The notes under the pieces are model-generated. The model was not told where the DNA came from and did not search any database. It saw only the letters and a list, made by a program, of their open reading frames with translations. A stretch of DNA of 64,000 nt, taken from Streptacidiphilus fuscans. GTDB lineage: Bacteria; Actinomycetota; Actinomycetes; Streptomycetales; Streptomycetaceae. The stretch is taken from positions 62,001 through 126,000 of the forward strand of contig NZ_JADPRT010000011.1 of NCBI RefSeq assembly GCF_015690355.1, written 5' to 3'. The translations under genes were made by a program, and so were the position numbers. The stretch's first letter is position 1, and the number at the start of each line of letters is the position of its first letter. Positions 19,512 through 28,159 of the stretch are shown piece by piece.

Positions 19512-21233
19512 ATGGCAGCGCGCAGTCGTAAGGACGGCTCCGGCGACGAGGGCCGGGCCCTCCCCGCGGACCTCGACCTGGAGACCCTCTACGGTGCCAC
19601 CGGCGGTCCCGGCACCGTCGGCGAGGTGGACGCCGAGGACGCGGAGGAAGAGGAGCTGATCCTGGTCCCGCCGGTCCGGCTCGCGGCTCCGGAGGCGCTC
19701 GCCGAGGCCGCGCTGGCCTCGCCGCTCCTGGCCCAGGCGATCGGCCTGGCCCGCTGGGTCGGCGAGGGCAAGCCCGTCGACGAGTGGGGCGAGCTCTCCG
19801 AGGAGCAGGCGGCGGCGGCCGTGAAGGCGCTGGAGCTGGAGTCCGAGGACGTCGGCGAGGTCGAGCGCGCGTGGGCGCTGGCGGTCGACCTGGAGCTGGT
19901 CGTGCTGGAGTCCGCGGCCGACGGCAACCCCGAGAAGGCCGACACCCCCGAGCGCGGCGTCGCCGGTCCGCAGCTGGAGCGGCTGGCGTCCGGGGACGTC
20001 GAGGCGATCCTGGACGACTGGCTGACCTCCGCGTCGATCATCGCCGCCACCGCGGTGGAGGCGGCGCTGGACGACGTCGAGGCCGCGCGGGACGCGGAGG
20101 AGGACGAGGACGACGAGGACTCCGCGGCCGGGGAAGGCTCGGCGGAGGTCGCGGCCGAGGCCGAGGCGGCCGACGGATCCGAGGAATCCGAGGGATCCGA
20201 CGAGGAGGAGGACGAGTCCGAGGAGGAGTACTCGCGGCTGGAGGAGGCCCGCGACGAGGCGCAAGGACTGCTCGACGACGCGCTCCAAGTCCTCTACGAG
20301 ACCCGCGCCCTCGCCCCGACCCGCACCGAGCAGACGCTGCCGCTCGGAGTCCTCGCCGCCCTGCTCGTCGTCCCCGAGGGCGAGGACCCGACCGAGGAAC
20401 TGCTCGGCGAGATCACCGACACCATGGTCATCCTCGACCCGATGCTCCAGGACTTGGCCGACCTCGGCATGCTCGACTACCGCCCGATCGACCCCGCGCT
20501 CTTCGAGGAGGAGGACGAGTCGGCCTTCGGCGAGAGCGGCGAGCTGGAGCTGGACGACGCGGACGTCGACCGTTTCGGCCACGTCCGCCTGACCGACCTC
20601 GGCGTATTCGGCGTCCGCCAGTGGCTGCTGGAGGACGGCATCGACGCGCCGCTGATCGGCGAGCACGCGCAGGGCGACGCGGAGGCGCTGCTGCGCGGCA
20701 TCTGCGAGTCCCCGAACGTGCTGCCGGAGGAGGAGATCCTGGAGTGGATCGCCGGTAAGGAGCCGCTCCCGGCCGCGACCGAGCTGCTGGCCGCCGCGCG
20801 GGGCGACGACCTGGTCGCGCCGGTCCGCCGCCTGTACTGCCAGGTGGCGCTCCGTCACCTCGGCACGCCCGCGGAGCCCGCGGCGCGGGATGCCCTCACC
20901 GATCCCGAGCTCGCGGGCATCGCGGGCGCGTGGCTCACCGAACGCGGCGTCACCGACTTCCCCACCCCGGGGCGGGACGTGGTCCTGTGGACCACGGTCG
21001 ACGCGCTGGCCGCCCAGCTGATCGACACCGGCGGCGAGGAGGAGCCCATGCTCGAACTGATCCGCATGCTGCCCGGCCCGGACGGTTCGGAGCGCTTCTT
21101 CGAGGAGATGTGGCGGGTCGACCACACCTACACTCGCGCCGTGCTGGAGGCGGTCGGCGCGCTCCACCCCGACAAGTCGGTGGCCAAGCAGGCCCGCAAG
21201 GCCGCTTTCAAGGCGAAGTCCGCGGGGCGCTGA
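19512..21233 (+). CDS. Large acidic protein of unknown function
   Basis: 573 residues, very rich in Glu and Asp. Residues from about 190 to 245 are an almost pure acidic low-complexity stretch (for example EEDEDDEDSAAGEGSAEVA). The flanking parts look globular and helical. The C-terminal third ends KQARKAAFKAKSAGR, a basic tail contrasting with the rest. No signal peptide, membrane segment or catalytic motif is seen. The ATG at 19512 starts a family-like N-terminus (MAARSRKDGS). It is transcribed alone, and repeat copy B separates it from the permease. Function unknown; the acidic centre suggests protein binding or nucleic-acid mimicry, which is only a guess. Confidence 0.85.
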   Translation: MAARSRKDGSGDEGRALPADLDLETLYGATGGPGTVGEVDAEDAEEEELILVPPVRLAAPEALAEAALASPLLAQAIGLARWVGEGKPVDEWGELSEEQAAAAVKALELESEDVGEVERAWALAVDLELVVLESAADGNPEKADTPERGVAGPQLERLASGDVEAILDDWLTSASIIAATAVEAALDDVEAARDAEEDEDDEDSAAGEGSAEVAAEAEAADGSEESEGSDEEEDESEEEYSRLEEARDEAQGLLDDALQVLYETRALAPTRTEQTLPLGVLAALLVVPEGEDPTEELLGEITDTMVILDPMLQDLADLGMLDYRPIDPALFEEEDESAFGESGELELDDADVDRFGHVRLTDLGVFGVRQWLLEDGIDAPLIGEHAQGDAEALLRGICESPNVLPEEEILEWIAGKEPLPAATELLAAARGDDLVAPVRRLYCQVALRHLGTPAEPAARDALTDPELAGIAGAWLTERGVTDFPTPGRDVVLWTTVDALAAQLIDTGGEEEPMLELIRMLPGPDGSERFFEEMWRVDHTYTRAVLEAVGALHPDKSVAKQARKAAFKAKSAGR

Positions 21234-21268
21234 CCGGGCCGTTGGGTAGAGCTGGTGCTGCCGCATGT

Positions 21269-21399
21269 AGTTGCACTACTTAGGGGCGCGGGGAACTGCG
21301 CGACAAGCCACCCTGTGTGGTGAGTCGCTGAACGAGCAGGGCCATCCCGGCAGGGTGGTTGCTCGCGCAGTTCCTCGCGCCCCTGAGGTGATTGCAACT
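21269..21399. repeat. Palindromic intergenic element, copy B (131 bp)
   Basis: Same structure as copy A: AGTTGCA at 21269 and TGCAACT ending at 21399, with inner arms GGGGCGCGGGGAACTGCGCG from 21283 and a complement ending at 21384 with one mismatch. It again lies between convergent genes and overlaps the first two bases of the permease stop codon. The centre (GAACGAGCAGGGCCATCC) is closely like copy A (GAGCAGGGCCATCC). Confidence 0.85.
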
Positions 21400-22945
21400 A
21401 CAGCACTGCGGGCGCCAGTTCGTCGCCGATGGGTTGGTCCTCGTCGGCCGCGCGCATGCGAAGGTGCGGTTTGCGGACCGCGAGGTACGCGAGGCCCGCC
21501 GCGCAGACCACGCCCACGCCGAGCAGCGCGGCCCACACCTGGTACCAGGGCGCGCCGACAGGCGCGAGAATCGCGCGGGGCCAGCAGATGTTGACGACCT
21601 CGAAGCCCGTCCACAGCACGGCCAGTGCGTTCAACGGCGTCCCCAGACGCCCGTAGCGGACCACGCCCGACGGCGCCCACGTGCGGCGCACGCGCGCGAC
21701 CAGCGCGACCACCGTCAGCAGGAAGAACGGCACGAACGTGGCAGCGCTGCCGAAGGTGATCAGGCTGCCCATGGCCGACGTGCTCAGGCCCAGCGGCAGC
21801 GCCGCGCAGCTGATCACGGTGGCGGCGACCAGGCCGCCGATCGGGGCCTTGTGGCGGTTGACCCTGCGGACGTGCTTGGCGAACGGGAAGACGTCGTCGC
21901 GGGCGAGTGAGTAGAGACCGCGGGCCGCGCCGCCCTGGGAGGCCATCAGGCAGGCGGTGAAGCTGACCAGCACCACCAGCACGAACGGCTTGTCCGCCCA
22001 GCCGCCGAAGGCGTGGGTCACGGCCGTGGTGACCGGGTCCAAGTCCTTGCCCGCGACGACCTCGGCCGGGTCCGGGTGGGCGAGCTCGACCGAGATCGCG
22101 TTGAGGATCACCACCAGGCCGACGCTGAGCAGCGACCACCACATCGCCTTCGGCACCTGACGTGCCGCGTCCTTGGTCTCCTCGGCCGTCGAGACGCAGG
22201 CGTCGAAGCCGATGAAGGCCCAGCCGGCGACCGCGACCGCAGCGAGGAACCCGTCGAGGTTGCTGACGCCCAGCCCCTTCGGCGCGCCGAGGAAGTTCGT
22301 CAGCAGTGAGAACCCGTGCTGCCGGAAGACCAGCAGCAGTGTGAGCCCGACCAGCACGGAGGCGACCGCCTCCGCCGCGATGCCGAGGCTGACGAACCAG
22401 CGCAGGAAGTTGATCCCGTAGGCGTTGACCAGCGTGCAGAAGAGCATGAAGCCGACCGAGGCCAGCACCTGCTCGGTCGGTGTCGGCACCGCGCCGAACA
22501 GTGCGAAGAGCCAGGGCGAGGCGAGGTAGGCGACGGTGGTGTTGCCGAACATCACCGCAAACTGCCACATCCAGCCGCTGAGCCAGGCGAAGGCGGGGCT
22601 CGCCAGGCGTCGGCTCCACTGGTACGCGCCCCCGGCGAGCGGCCACTGCGAGGCAAGTTCGGAGTAGACGCAGACGACCAGGCACTGGCCGAGCAGACAG
22701 AGCGGCAGCGCCCAGACCCACGCCGTCCCGGCCACGCTCATGCCGACCTGTGCGGCGGCGTAGAGGCCGACGACGGGGGAGACCACGGCGAAGCCCATCG
22801 AGATATTGCCGAGGACGTTCAGGCTGCGTCTCAGCTCCTGCCGGTAGCCGAGGGCCTCCAACCGGTCGCTGTCCTGCTGGACGGGGTCCTGCTCGACGGG
22901 GTCGTGCGGGACGAGATCGTCCTGGGAGCGGTCGTCGTTCGCCAT
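21398..22945 (-). CDS. APC-family amino acid permease
   Basis: Membrane transporter of 515 residues with about 12 hydrophobic segments, of the amino acid/polyamine/organocation type. The consensus region NISMGFAVVSPVVGLYAAAQ lies in segment 1, and SELASQWPLAGGAYQWSRRL follows, as in choline/GABA-type APC permeases. The substrate is not determined. The first ~40 residues are hydrophilic, with DPVEQDPVQQD repeats. The ATG at 22945 has AAAGGAGG upstream. It is divergent from a TetR regulator, with a palindrome between them, so its expression is probably TetR-controlled. Confidence 0.92.
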   Translation of the reverse strand: MANDDRSQDDLVPHDPVEQDPVQQDSDRLEALGYRQELRRSLNVLGNISMGFAVVSPVVGLYAAAQVGMSVAGTAWVWALPLCLLGQCLVVCVYSELASQWPLAGGAYQWSRRLASPAFAWLSGWMWQFAVMFGNTTVAYLASPWLFALFGAVPTPTEQVLASVGFMLFCTLVNAYGINFLRWFVSLGIAAEAVASVLVGLTLLLVFRQHGFSLLTNFLGAPKGLGVSNLDGFLAAVAVAGWAFIGFDACVSTAEETKDAARQVPKAMWWSLLSVGLVVILNAISVELAHPDPAEVVAGKDLDPVTTAVTHAFGGWADKPFVLVVLVSFTACLMASQGGAARGLYSLARDDVFPFAKHVRRVNRHKAPIGGLVAATVISCAALPLGLSTSAMGSLITFGSAATFVPFFLLTVVALVARVRRTWAPSGVVRYGRLGTPLNALAVLWTGFEVVNICWPRAILAPVGAPWYQVWAALLGVGVVCAAGLAYLAVRKPHLRMRAADEDQPIGDELAPAVL

Positions 22946-22978
22946 GGCGTCGCCTCCTTTTCGGATGAGGAACGTAAA

Positions 22979-22993
22979 ACTAACTTAGTTAGT
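22979..22993. promoter_or_regulatory. Palindromic operator between permease and tetR
   Basis: ACTAACT-T-AGTTAGT is a perfect seven-base inverted repeat with one central base, and is unusually AT-rich here. It lies 34 bases before the permease start and 63 before the regulator start, where a TetR protein would control both. Confidence 0.75.
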
Positions 22994-23055
22994 CACTGCG
23001 GTTGATCTGGCACGATAGCCGTCGAATGCCGAGTGCGGAAGAGGGGAACTGCGGC

Positions 23056-23700
23056 GTGGGCCGACCGAGCAGGGCGCTGCTGACGCGCGAGCGGATCGCC
23101 GTGGCCGCGCTGGACGTGGTGGACGAGCTGGGTGCGGACGGCCTGACCATGCGCGCGCTCGCCGAGCGGCTCGGCGTCAAGGCCGCCTCGCTCTACAACC
23201 ACGTCGAGAGCAAGGAAGCGCTGGTCGACGCGGTCTCACAGCTGGTGAACGAGGAGGTCGACCACTCGCCGCTGGCCGACCCTGACTGGCGGACGGGGCT
23301 CGCCGGGTACGCGCGCGGCTACCGCGCCGTCTTCCTGCGGCACCCGAACACCATCGCGCTGCTGGCCCGCCGTCGGGTCGAGGCCGACCGGGCGCTGCGC
23401 GGCTACGACGCGTTGCTCGGCGCCCTCGGCCGCGCCGGACTCGCCCCGGCCGACGCGGCCGAGACCGCCGCCGCGCTCGACTACCTGGTGCTCGGCTCCG
23501 CGCTGGAGACCTTCACCGCCGGCTTCACCCGCGAGCCGGACGGCTACCGCCCCGAGTACCCCGCGCTGGCTGACGCACTGTCAGGATCCTTCGCTCGCGG
23601 CGGTGGTGCGAGCGGGCTGGACGAGCGCGGCTTCGAGCTCGCGCTGCGGCTGCTGCTGGACGGCATCGAGGGTCGGGCGACCAGGCAGGCGCCTGCCTGA
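23056..23700 (+). CDS. TetR/AcrR-family transcriptional regulator
   Basis: 214 residues. The N-terminal helix-turn-helix is at about residues 8-55 (TRERIAVAALDVVDELG, LAERLGVKAASLYNHVESKE), and the C-terminal ligand domain resembles the TetR_C family of actinobacterial repressors. I chose the GTG at 23056 because GAGGGG lies nine bases upstream and VGRPSRALL is a normal TetR start; an in-frame ATG at 23026 is possible. It is divergent from the APC permease and probably represses it and itself through 22979-22993. The effector may be the permease substrate. Confidence 0.9.
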   Translation: MGRPSRALLTRERIAVAALDVVDELGADGLTMRALAERLGVKAASLYNHVESKEALVDAVSQLVNEEVDHSPLADPDWRTGLAGYARGYRAVFLRHPNTIALLARRRVEADRALRGYDALLGALGRAGLAPADAAETAAALDYLVLGSALETFTAGFTREPDGYRPEYPALADALSGSFARGGGASGLDERGFELALRLLLDGIEGRATRQAPA

Positions 23701-23716
23701 TCGGAAGTGGCTCGCG

Positions 23717-24772
23717 TCAGTGCGTCACCGTGACGTCGAACTCCCCGCCCCGGAACGGGGCCGGGTCGAACGGGTCGGTGGCGTCGACCCGCCCGCCGGT
23801 GAGCGTGGTGCCAGGGACGGCGTCGGCGTCGACCGTGAGCGGGAGCTGTTCGAGCTCGTTGCGCCAGGTCAGCGGTGCGCCCGGGTAACGGCACCTGAGC
23901 CGGGTGCCGGCCGGGTGGTCCGGGGTGGCAGGGTCCGGTGCGCAGCGGTAGGCGTAGGGCTGTGCCCAGCGGGTGCGCTCGGGAGCGGTGAAGGTGAAGA
24001 CGGCCGGGCCGGTGTACTCGTTCGACGGCCCGGTGTTGCCGAGGACCGCCTGGACCGGGACGGTCTGCCCTGGTCGCGCCGACAGCGGCAGCACGGCGGC
24101 GGTCAGATGCACGACCGGAGCGCCCGTCTCCACGTCGTAGGCGGCCGTCGCTTGGTCGTCGGGGCCGTCTCCGGTCACGGTGACCGAGCAGTGCTCGGTG
24201 GTGTCGGGCGGGATGGACGGGCCCAGGCCGATGGTCACCTCGGCGGACGCGGTCGCGCCGGGCGGGAGGTCGGCGGGGAGCGAGAGGGCCAGGTCCGTCG
24301 TCGTGGTCCGGGGGTGGAGGTCCGGGTCCGCGCTGAGGCGGTTGGGTGCGAAGTTGTGCACGACCACCTGCGTCGGGCCGGTCGTCGGCGCGGTGCCGAG
24401 ATTGGTGACGTGGACGCCGAGCACCTGCGTCGTTCCCGGCGTGACGGGACGGTCCGGCCAGTCGAGGATCAGCGCCAGCGCGCCGCCGTTGCCGACCTGG
24501 GGCGGCGCGGTGCAGTGCTCGGGGGAGGCGCCGAGCGCCGGGTCGTGGACGTCGCCGAGGCGCGTTGCCCGCCCCGGGGAGGGTTCGGCGTGCGCGGTTG
24601 CGGGCAGGCTGACCAGTCCGGGCAGCGCGGCGGCGAGGAGCAGGACCGTCGAGCGGCGAGGCGAGTTGCAGCGAAGCGGAGACGAGCCGGAGCGCGACCA
24701 GAAGCGGACCTCGCCGAGAAGGCGGGGTGCGGCGGATCGACCTGTGCGGTGCACGGGGTGAGCATGCGTCAT
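23717..24772 (-). CDS. Secreted protein with extracellular beta-sandwich domains
   Basis: 351 residues. A hydrophobic signal segment (STVLLLAAALPGLVSLPATAHA) lies at about residues 41-62 after a long basic N-terminus, so the true start may be a later codon. The mature part is rich in Thr, Pro and Gly, with repeated strands such as TQVLGVHVTNLGTAPTTGPT and PVQAVLGNTGPSNEYTGPAV. These resemble the CARDB/DUF11 immunoglobulin-like repeats of secreted actinobacterial proteins. No catalytic motif, LPxTG signal or C-terminal anchor is seen. It converges with tetR, with 16 bases between. Confidence 0.8.
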   Translation of the reverse strand: MTHAHPVHRTGRSAAPRLLGEVRFWSRSGSSPLRCNSPRRSTVLLLAAALPGLVSLPATAHAEPSPGRATRLGDVHDPALGASPEHCTAPPQVGNGGALALILDWPDRPVTPGTTQVLGVHVTNLGTAPTTGPTQVVVHNFAPNRLSADPDLHPRTTTTDLALSLPADLPPGATASAEVTIGLGPSIPPDTTEHCSVTVTGDGPDDQATAAYDVETGAPVVHLTAAVLPLSARPGQTVPVQAVLGNTGPSNEYTGPAVFTFTAPERTRWAQPYAYRCAPDPATPDHPAGTRLRCRYPGAPLTWRNELEQLPLTVDADAVPGTTLTGGRVDATDPFDPAPFRGGEFDVTVTH

Positions 24773-24924
24773 ACCACCACGCTGACGCGCGTCGGGCGTC
24801 GGTGTGGCGCGGACGTGCTCGTGCCGTTCGTGCGTCAGTCGTACGGCGTACGGGTAATCCAGAGCATGGTGCGCGCGAGGACCGTCACTCCGTAGGGTGG
24901 AACGCGACGTGAAGGGGAGGCGCG

Positions 24925-26136
24925 GTGAAGTTCGGCGGCGGCAGCTTCGGCAGATTCGACAGCCCTGACGACTTGTGGCGCGATGCGGCGCAAGCCGACC
25001 TCAACACCCTTTCCTCCTGTCCCTTCCCGCTCTACGCGCCCACGGCGCCGCTGCTGCCGTCGCCCGCGCTGACGGAGTGGCAGATCACCAACGGTGCACT
25101 GGTCAAGGTCGTGCTCAGTCACGGCGAGCCGATGACCGCCGACGGCCCGTGGCTCCAGGTGGCCAACGCGGACGCGGGCGCGGGGACGATGGAGTACGGC
25201 CTGGCCGACATCGTCGAGGACGAGCGGGACCGGCTGTTCAGCCATGCGGGCATCGACGAGTCGCCCGGCGCGGCGGGGGACGCGCTCGCGGGGCTTGCCG
25301 TCGAGTCGCAGATGCGCCTGCCGGTGGACGGCGTGCCGGTGGAGGCGCTGCTGCGCCGGGAGGGCCCGATCTGGGCGGCGAGGCTGCGCGCGCCCGACGG
25401 CCGCGTCGTGCTCACCGTCACCGGGCGCGGTGTCGACCCGGACCGGGTGGCGCTGCGCGTCGTCCACGACCTGGAGCCGTACGCGGTCGGACGCCAGGCG
25501 CTGCTCAACGCCCTGCTGGTGCGTCGCCGCAGGCTCGACGAGGGTCGTCGCGCCGGGCAGCCGGGCGGGGCGCCCGCGGCGCGGTCCGCGTCGGAGTCCG
25601 AGTCCGTGCAGGGCCCGGCGGACCCGCCGCTGAACCTCGCGGCGCACCGGCAGTTGGTCGACTACTGCGTCGCCCACGCGTTGCGGGTGGAGGCCGCCGT
25701 GCGCGAGCACCGCGTGCCGCGGCTCCCGCGCCGCGACGCCGGACGCCACGGGGACCTGTGGGAGGCGGCGGTCCGTCAGCAGATGCGGCTGGCGGGCGAG
25801 GACCACGACGAGGCCAACGAGTCGGTGACGGCGCTGGTCAACCACATGGTCTCGCTCTCCGAGGCCGCCGACTGGTTCCCCGACTCGCCGGAGGGCCGCG
25901 CAGCGCTGGAGGAGAGCATCCGGTTCACCGCGTTCGAGAGCGAGGTCCGCAGCGCGCCCGCCCAACGCGCGTGGCTCCGCGACTGGCACCGCCTCGACCT
26001 GCCCGGCATCGCGGCTACCCCGGGCAGTGCCCGCTCCCCGGAGGAGGCCCGCCTCCTGCACGAACTCCGCGTCCAGTCCCGCGCCGCCTGGCTCGACCTC
26101 TGGCGCACCTGGCACGACGCACCACCGCGGCGGTGA
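24925..26136 (+). CDS. Protein of unknown function (403 aa)
   Basis: No family recognised. The product is soluble, without a signal peptide. The first half is strand-rich (TEWQITNGALVKVVLSHGEP, PDGRVVLTVTGRGVDPD), and the second half is helical and charged (FPDSPEGRAALEESIRF). The GTG at 24925 is preceded by GGGGAGG five bases upstream. It is divergent from the secreted protein at 24772 and converges with the PucR gene, with 42 bases between. Codon use is typical, so it is a real gene. Confidence 0.82.
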   Translation: MKFGGGSFGRFDSPDDLWRDAAQADLNTLSSCPFPLYAPTAPLLPSPALTEWQITNGALVKVVLSHGEPMTADGPWLQVANADAGAGTMEYGLADIVEDERDRLFSHAGIDESPGAAGDALAGLAVESQMRLPVDGVPVEALLRREGPIWAARLRAPDGRVVLTVTGRGVDPDRVALRVVHDLEPYAVGRQALLNALLVRRRRLDEGRRAGQPGGAPAARSASESESVQGPADPPLNLAAHRQLVDYCVAHALRVEAAVREHRVPRLPRRDAGRHGDLWEAAVRQQMRLAGEDHDEANESVTALVNHMVSLSEAADWFPDSPEGRAALEESIRFTAFESEVRSAPAQRAWLRDWHRLDLPGIAATPGSARSPEEARLLHELRVQSRAAWLDLWRTWHDAPPRR

Positions 26137-26178
26137 CGGGTCACCTGGGCGCGGCTTTGCGGTGGGCGCCGATCGTGG

Positions 26179-27957
26179 TCACAGCCGGAGCTGGAGCATC
26201 GCGAGCAGGCGGTCCTCAGGGCGGGTGAGGTCGAGGCCGGTGAGTTGTTCGGCGCGGCGGACGCGGTAGCGGAGGGTGTTGGGGTGGATGTGCAGGGCCG
26301 CCGCTGCCGTGCGGACGTCGCCGAAGGCGTCCAGCCAGGCCAGCACGGAGGCGGCCAACTGGCCGCCGTGCTGGGCGTCGTGGGCGAGCAGCGCGGTCAG
26401 GCGCGGGTCGCGGACGGCCTGGGCGGCGGCGAGGAGGGCGAGGGTCTCGGCGAGCAGGACCTGGGCCTGGACCTCGGTGATCTCCGCGACATGCGCCTCG
26501 ACCTGCCCTGACGCCATGGCGTCCAGGACCCGGTCCGCCTCGCGGCGGGACGCGGCGGTGCCGTTGAGCCCGGCCGCGACCGTCCCCACCGCGCCGCGCA
26601 CGGGCGCGCTCGCCGTCGCCGCCGCGAGGTGCCGGGTGGCCGCCTCGGCGAGTTCGCGGGTCCAGCCGAGGAGTGTCACCGCAGCGATGCCGTGCGGGAG
26701 TTCGGGCAGCAGCACGTAGACGCGCTCGTCCGCGGCGGCGACCAGGGCGCTGCGGTGGCGGGCGGCGGCGTGGACCGCCATCAGGCTGAGCGTCTCCTCG
26801 CGGTGCAGCTCGTCCGAGCCCGGCAGGGCGAACCCCAGGACGGCGGCGGGTCGTTTGGCGTCCAGGCCGAGATGACCGGCGAGGGACTGGGCAGCCGTGG
26901 TGCCCTGGAGGACGCCGGACAGCAGGTTCTGAGTGAGCCTCAGTTCCGAGCTGACGAGCCGCCGCCGCCGCATCAGCTGCAGCGCCGCGACCCGGGCCGC
27001 GCCGAGGAGGGCCTGGTCGGCGCGGTCGGCGAGCGGCGTCGCGCCCTCCTGGACCCAGATCGTCCCCAACTGCCGCTCGCCGGAGCGGATCGCCACCACC
27101 AGGCGGCGGCGCAGCCCCAACTCCGGGTGCTCGTCGATCGCGACGACCGAGTCGCCCGCGCGCAGGCGCTGGAAGACGCCCCACTCGCGGAGCTTGGCCA
27201 GATACGGCTCCGGGCCCTGCCAGCCCAGGATGGTGAGCCGCCGCAGGTCGTCGATCTCGTCGGAGTCGGCGGAGCGCGAGTAGGCGAGGATCCGGTTGGC
27301 AGTGTCCTCGATGCTGACGATGCCGCCGGTCAGCACCGCCGTCGTCTGGGCCAGGGCGAAGAGGTCGCCCTCCTCCGCGCCGTTCTCCCCGGCGTTGCCC
27401 GGGAGTTGGCGGCCGCTGCCGAGCGCCGCGCGGGCGAGGGCGTCGAGGTGCTCCCAGCGGACCTCGCGGCGGACCGAAAGCAGCGCGATCCCGGCCTGCT
27501 CGGCGAAGTCGCGCAGCGTCTCGCGCTGCGCGGAGGAGTCGATGCGCACCGCGACCGCAGCCGCGCCGGCGCGCGCCGCCGCCCGTAGCGCCGGGATCGC
27601 GGCGCGTCCGCGCACGCCGATGGCCAGCACCAGCTCGCCGGGACGCGCGGTCGGCGGGTCCTCCGGGTCGAGCAGAGCGACGTCGACCGCCTCGACGTCC
27701 AGCCCCGCCGGGGCGCACTGGAGCTCGACCACCGGCTCGCCCAGCGACATCAGCAGCTGGCGCAGTGAGAGGCCGCCGGGGCGGACCAGCGGCAGGTCAG
27801 GCGGCAGGTCGGAGGGGAGTTCCGACGGCAGGTCGGACGGCAGGTCGGACTGGGGGTCGGACGGGAGGTCCCCAGGGGGGCCGTCGGGTGTCGGCGGCTC
27901 GGCCGGGACCGGCTCCTCGGGGCCTTCGGCGGTGTTGTCCGATCGGACATGCTCCAT
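26179..27957 (-). CDS. PucR-family transcriptional regulator, likely of proline catabolism
   Basis: 592 residues. A PucR N-terminal domain covers about residues 60-190 (LRQLLMSLGEPVVELQ onward) and a GGDEF-like central domain follows. The C-terminal HTH is in the last ~60 residues (FGDVRTAAAALHIHPNTLRY). The first ~55 residues are a Pro/Asp/Ser-rich linker with LPSDLP and LPSELP repeats. It is divergent from pruA with 202 bases between, and PucR regulators next to proline genes activate them in actinobacteria. Proline or a proline catabolite is therefore the likely signal. This link rests on context. Confidence 0.88.
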   Translation of the reverse strand: MEHVRSDNTAEGPEEPVPAEPPTPDGPPGDLPSDPQSDLPSDLPSELPSDLPPDLPLVRPGGLSLRQLLMSLGEPVVELQCAPAGLDVEAVDVALLDPEDPPTARPGELVLAIGVRGRAAIPALRAAARAGAAAVAVRIDSSAQRETLRDFAEQAGIALLSVRREVRWEHLDALARAALGSGRQLPGNAGENGAEEGDLFALAQTTAVLTGGIVSIEDTANRILAYSRSADSDEIDDLRRLTILGWQGPEPYLAKLREWGVFQRLRAGDSVVAIDEHPELGLRRRLVVAIRSGERQLGTIWVQEGATPLADRADQALLGAARVAALQLMRRRRLVSSELRLTQNLLSGVLQGTTAAQSLAGHLGLDAKRPAAVLGFALPGSDELHREETLSLMAVHAAARHRSALVAAADERVYVLLPELPHGIAAVTLLGWTRELAEAATRHLAAATASAPVRGAVGTVAAGLNGTAASRREADRVLDAMASGQVEAHVAEITEVQAQVLLAETLALLAAAQAVRDPRLTALLAHDAQHGGQLAASVLAWLDAFGDVRTAAAALHIHPNTLRYRVRRAEQLTGLDLTRPEDRLLAMLQLRL

Positions 27958-28159
27958 GGTCAGATCTTATGCGCCCGGACAAAGAGGAGCGCTTTCGCAC
28001 AGGCTTAGCGTGTGACTCGACGGACCGTGCCGACGTGCGAACCACGCCCGGTCGGTCGACGATCCCCCTGGGTCGTCCGGCGATCTGCCGGCTGGTCCAG
28101 GAGCACTGATCCGCCCGAACGTCCCGTCCGTTCCGGACGTCTCAACGAGGAGAACGCGC

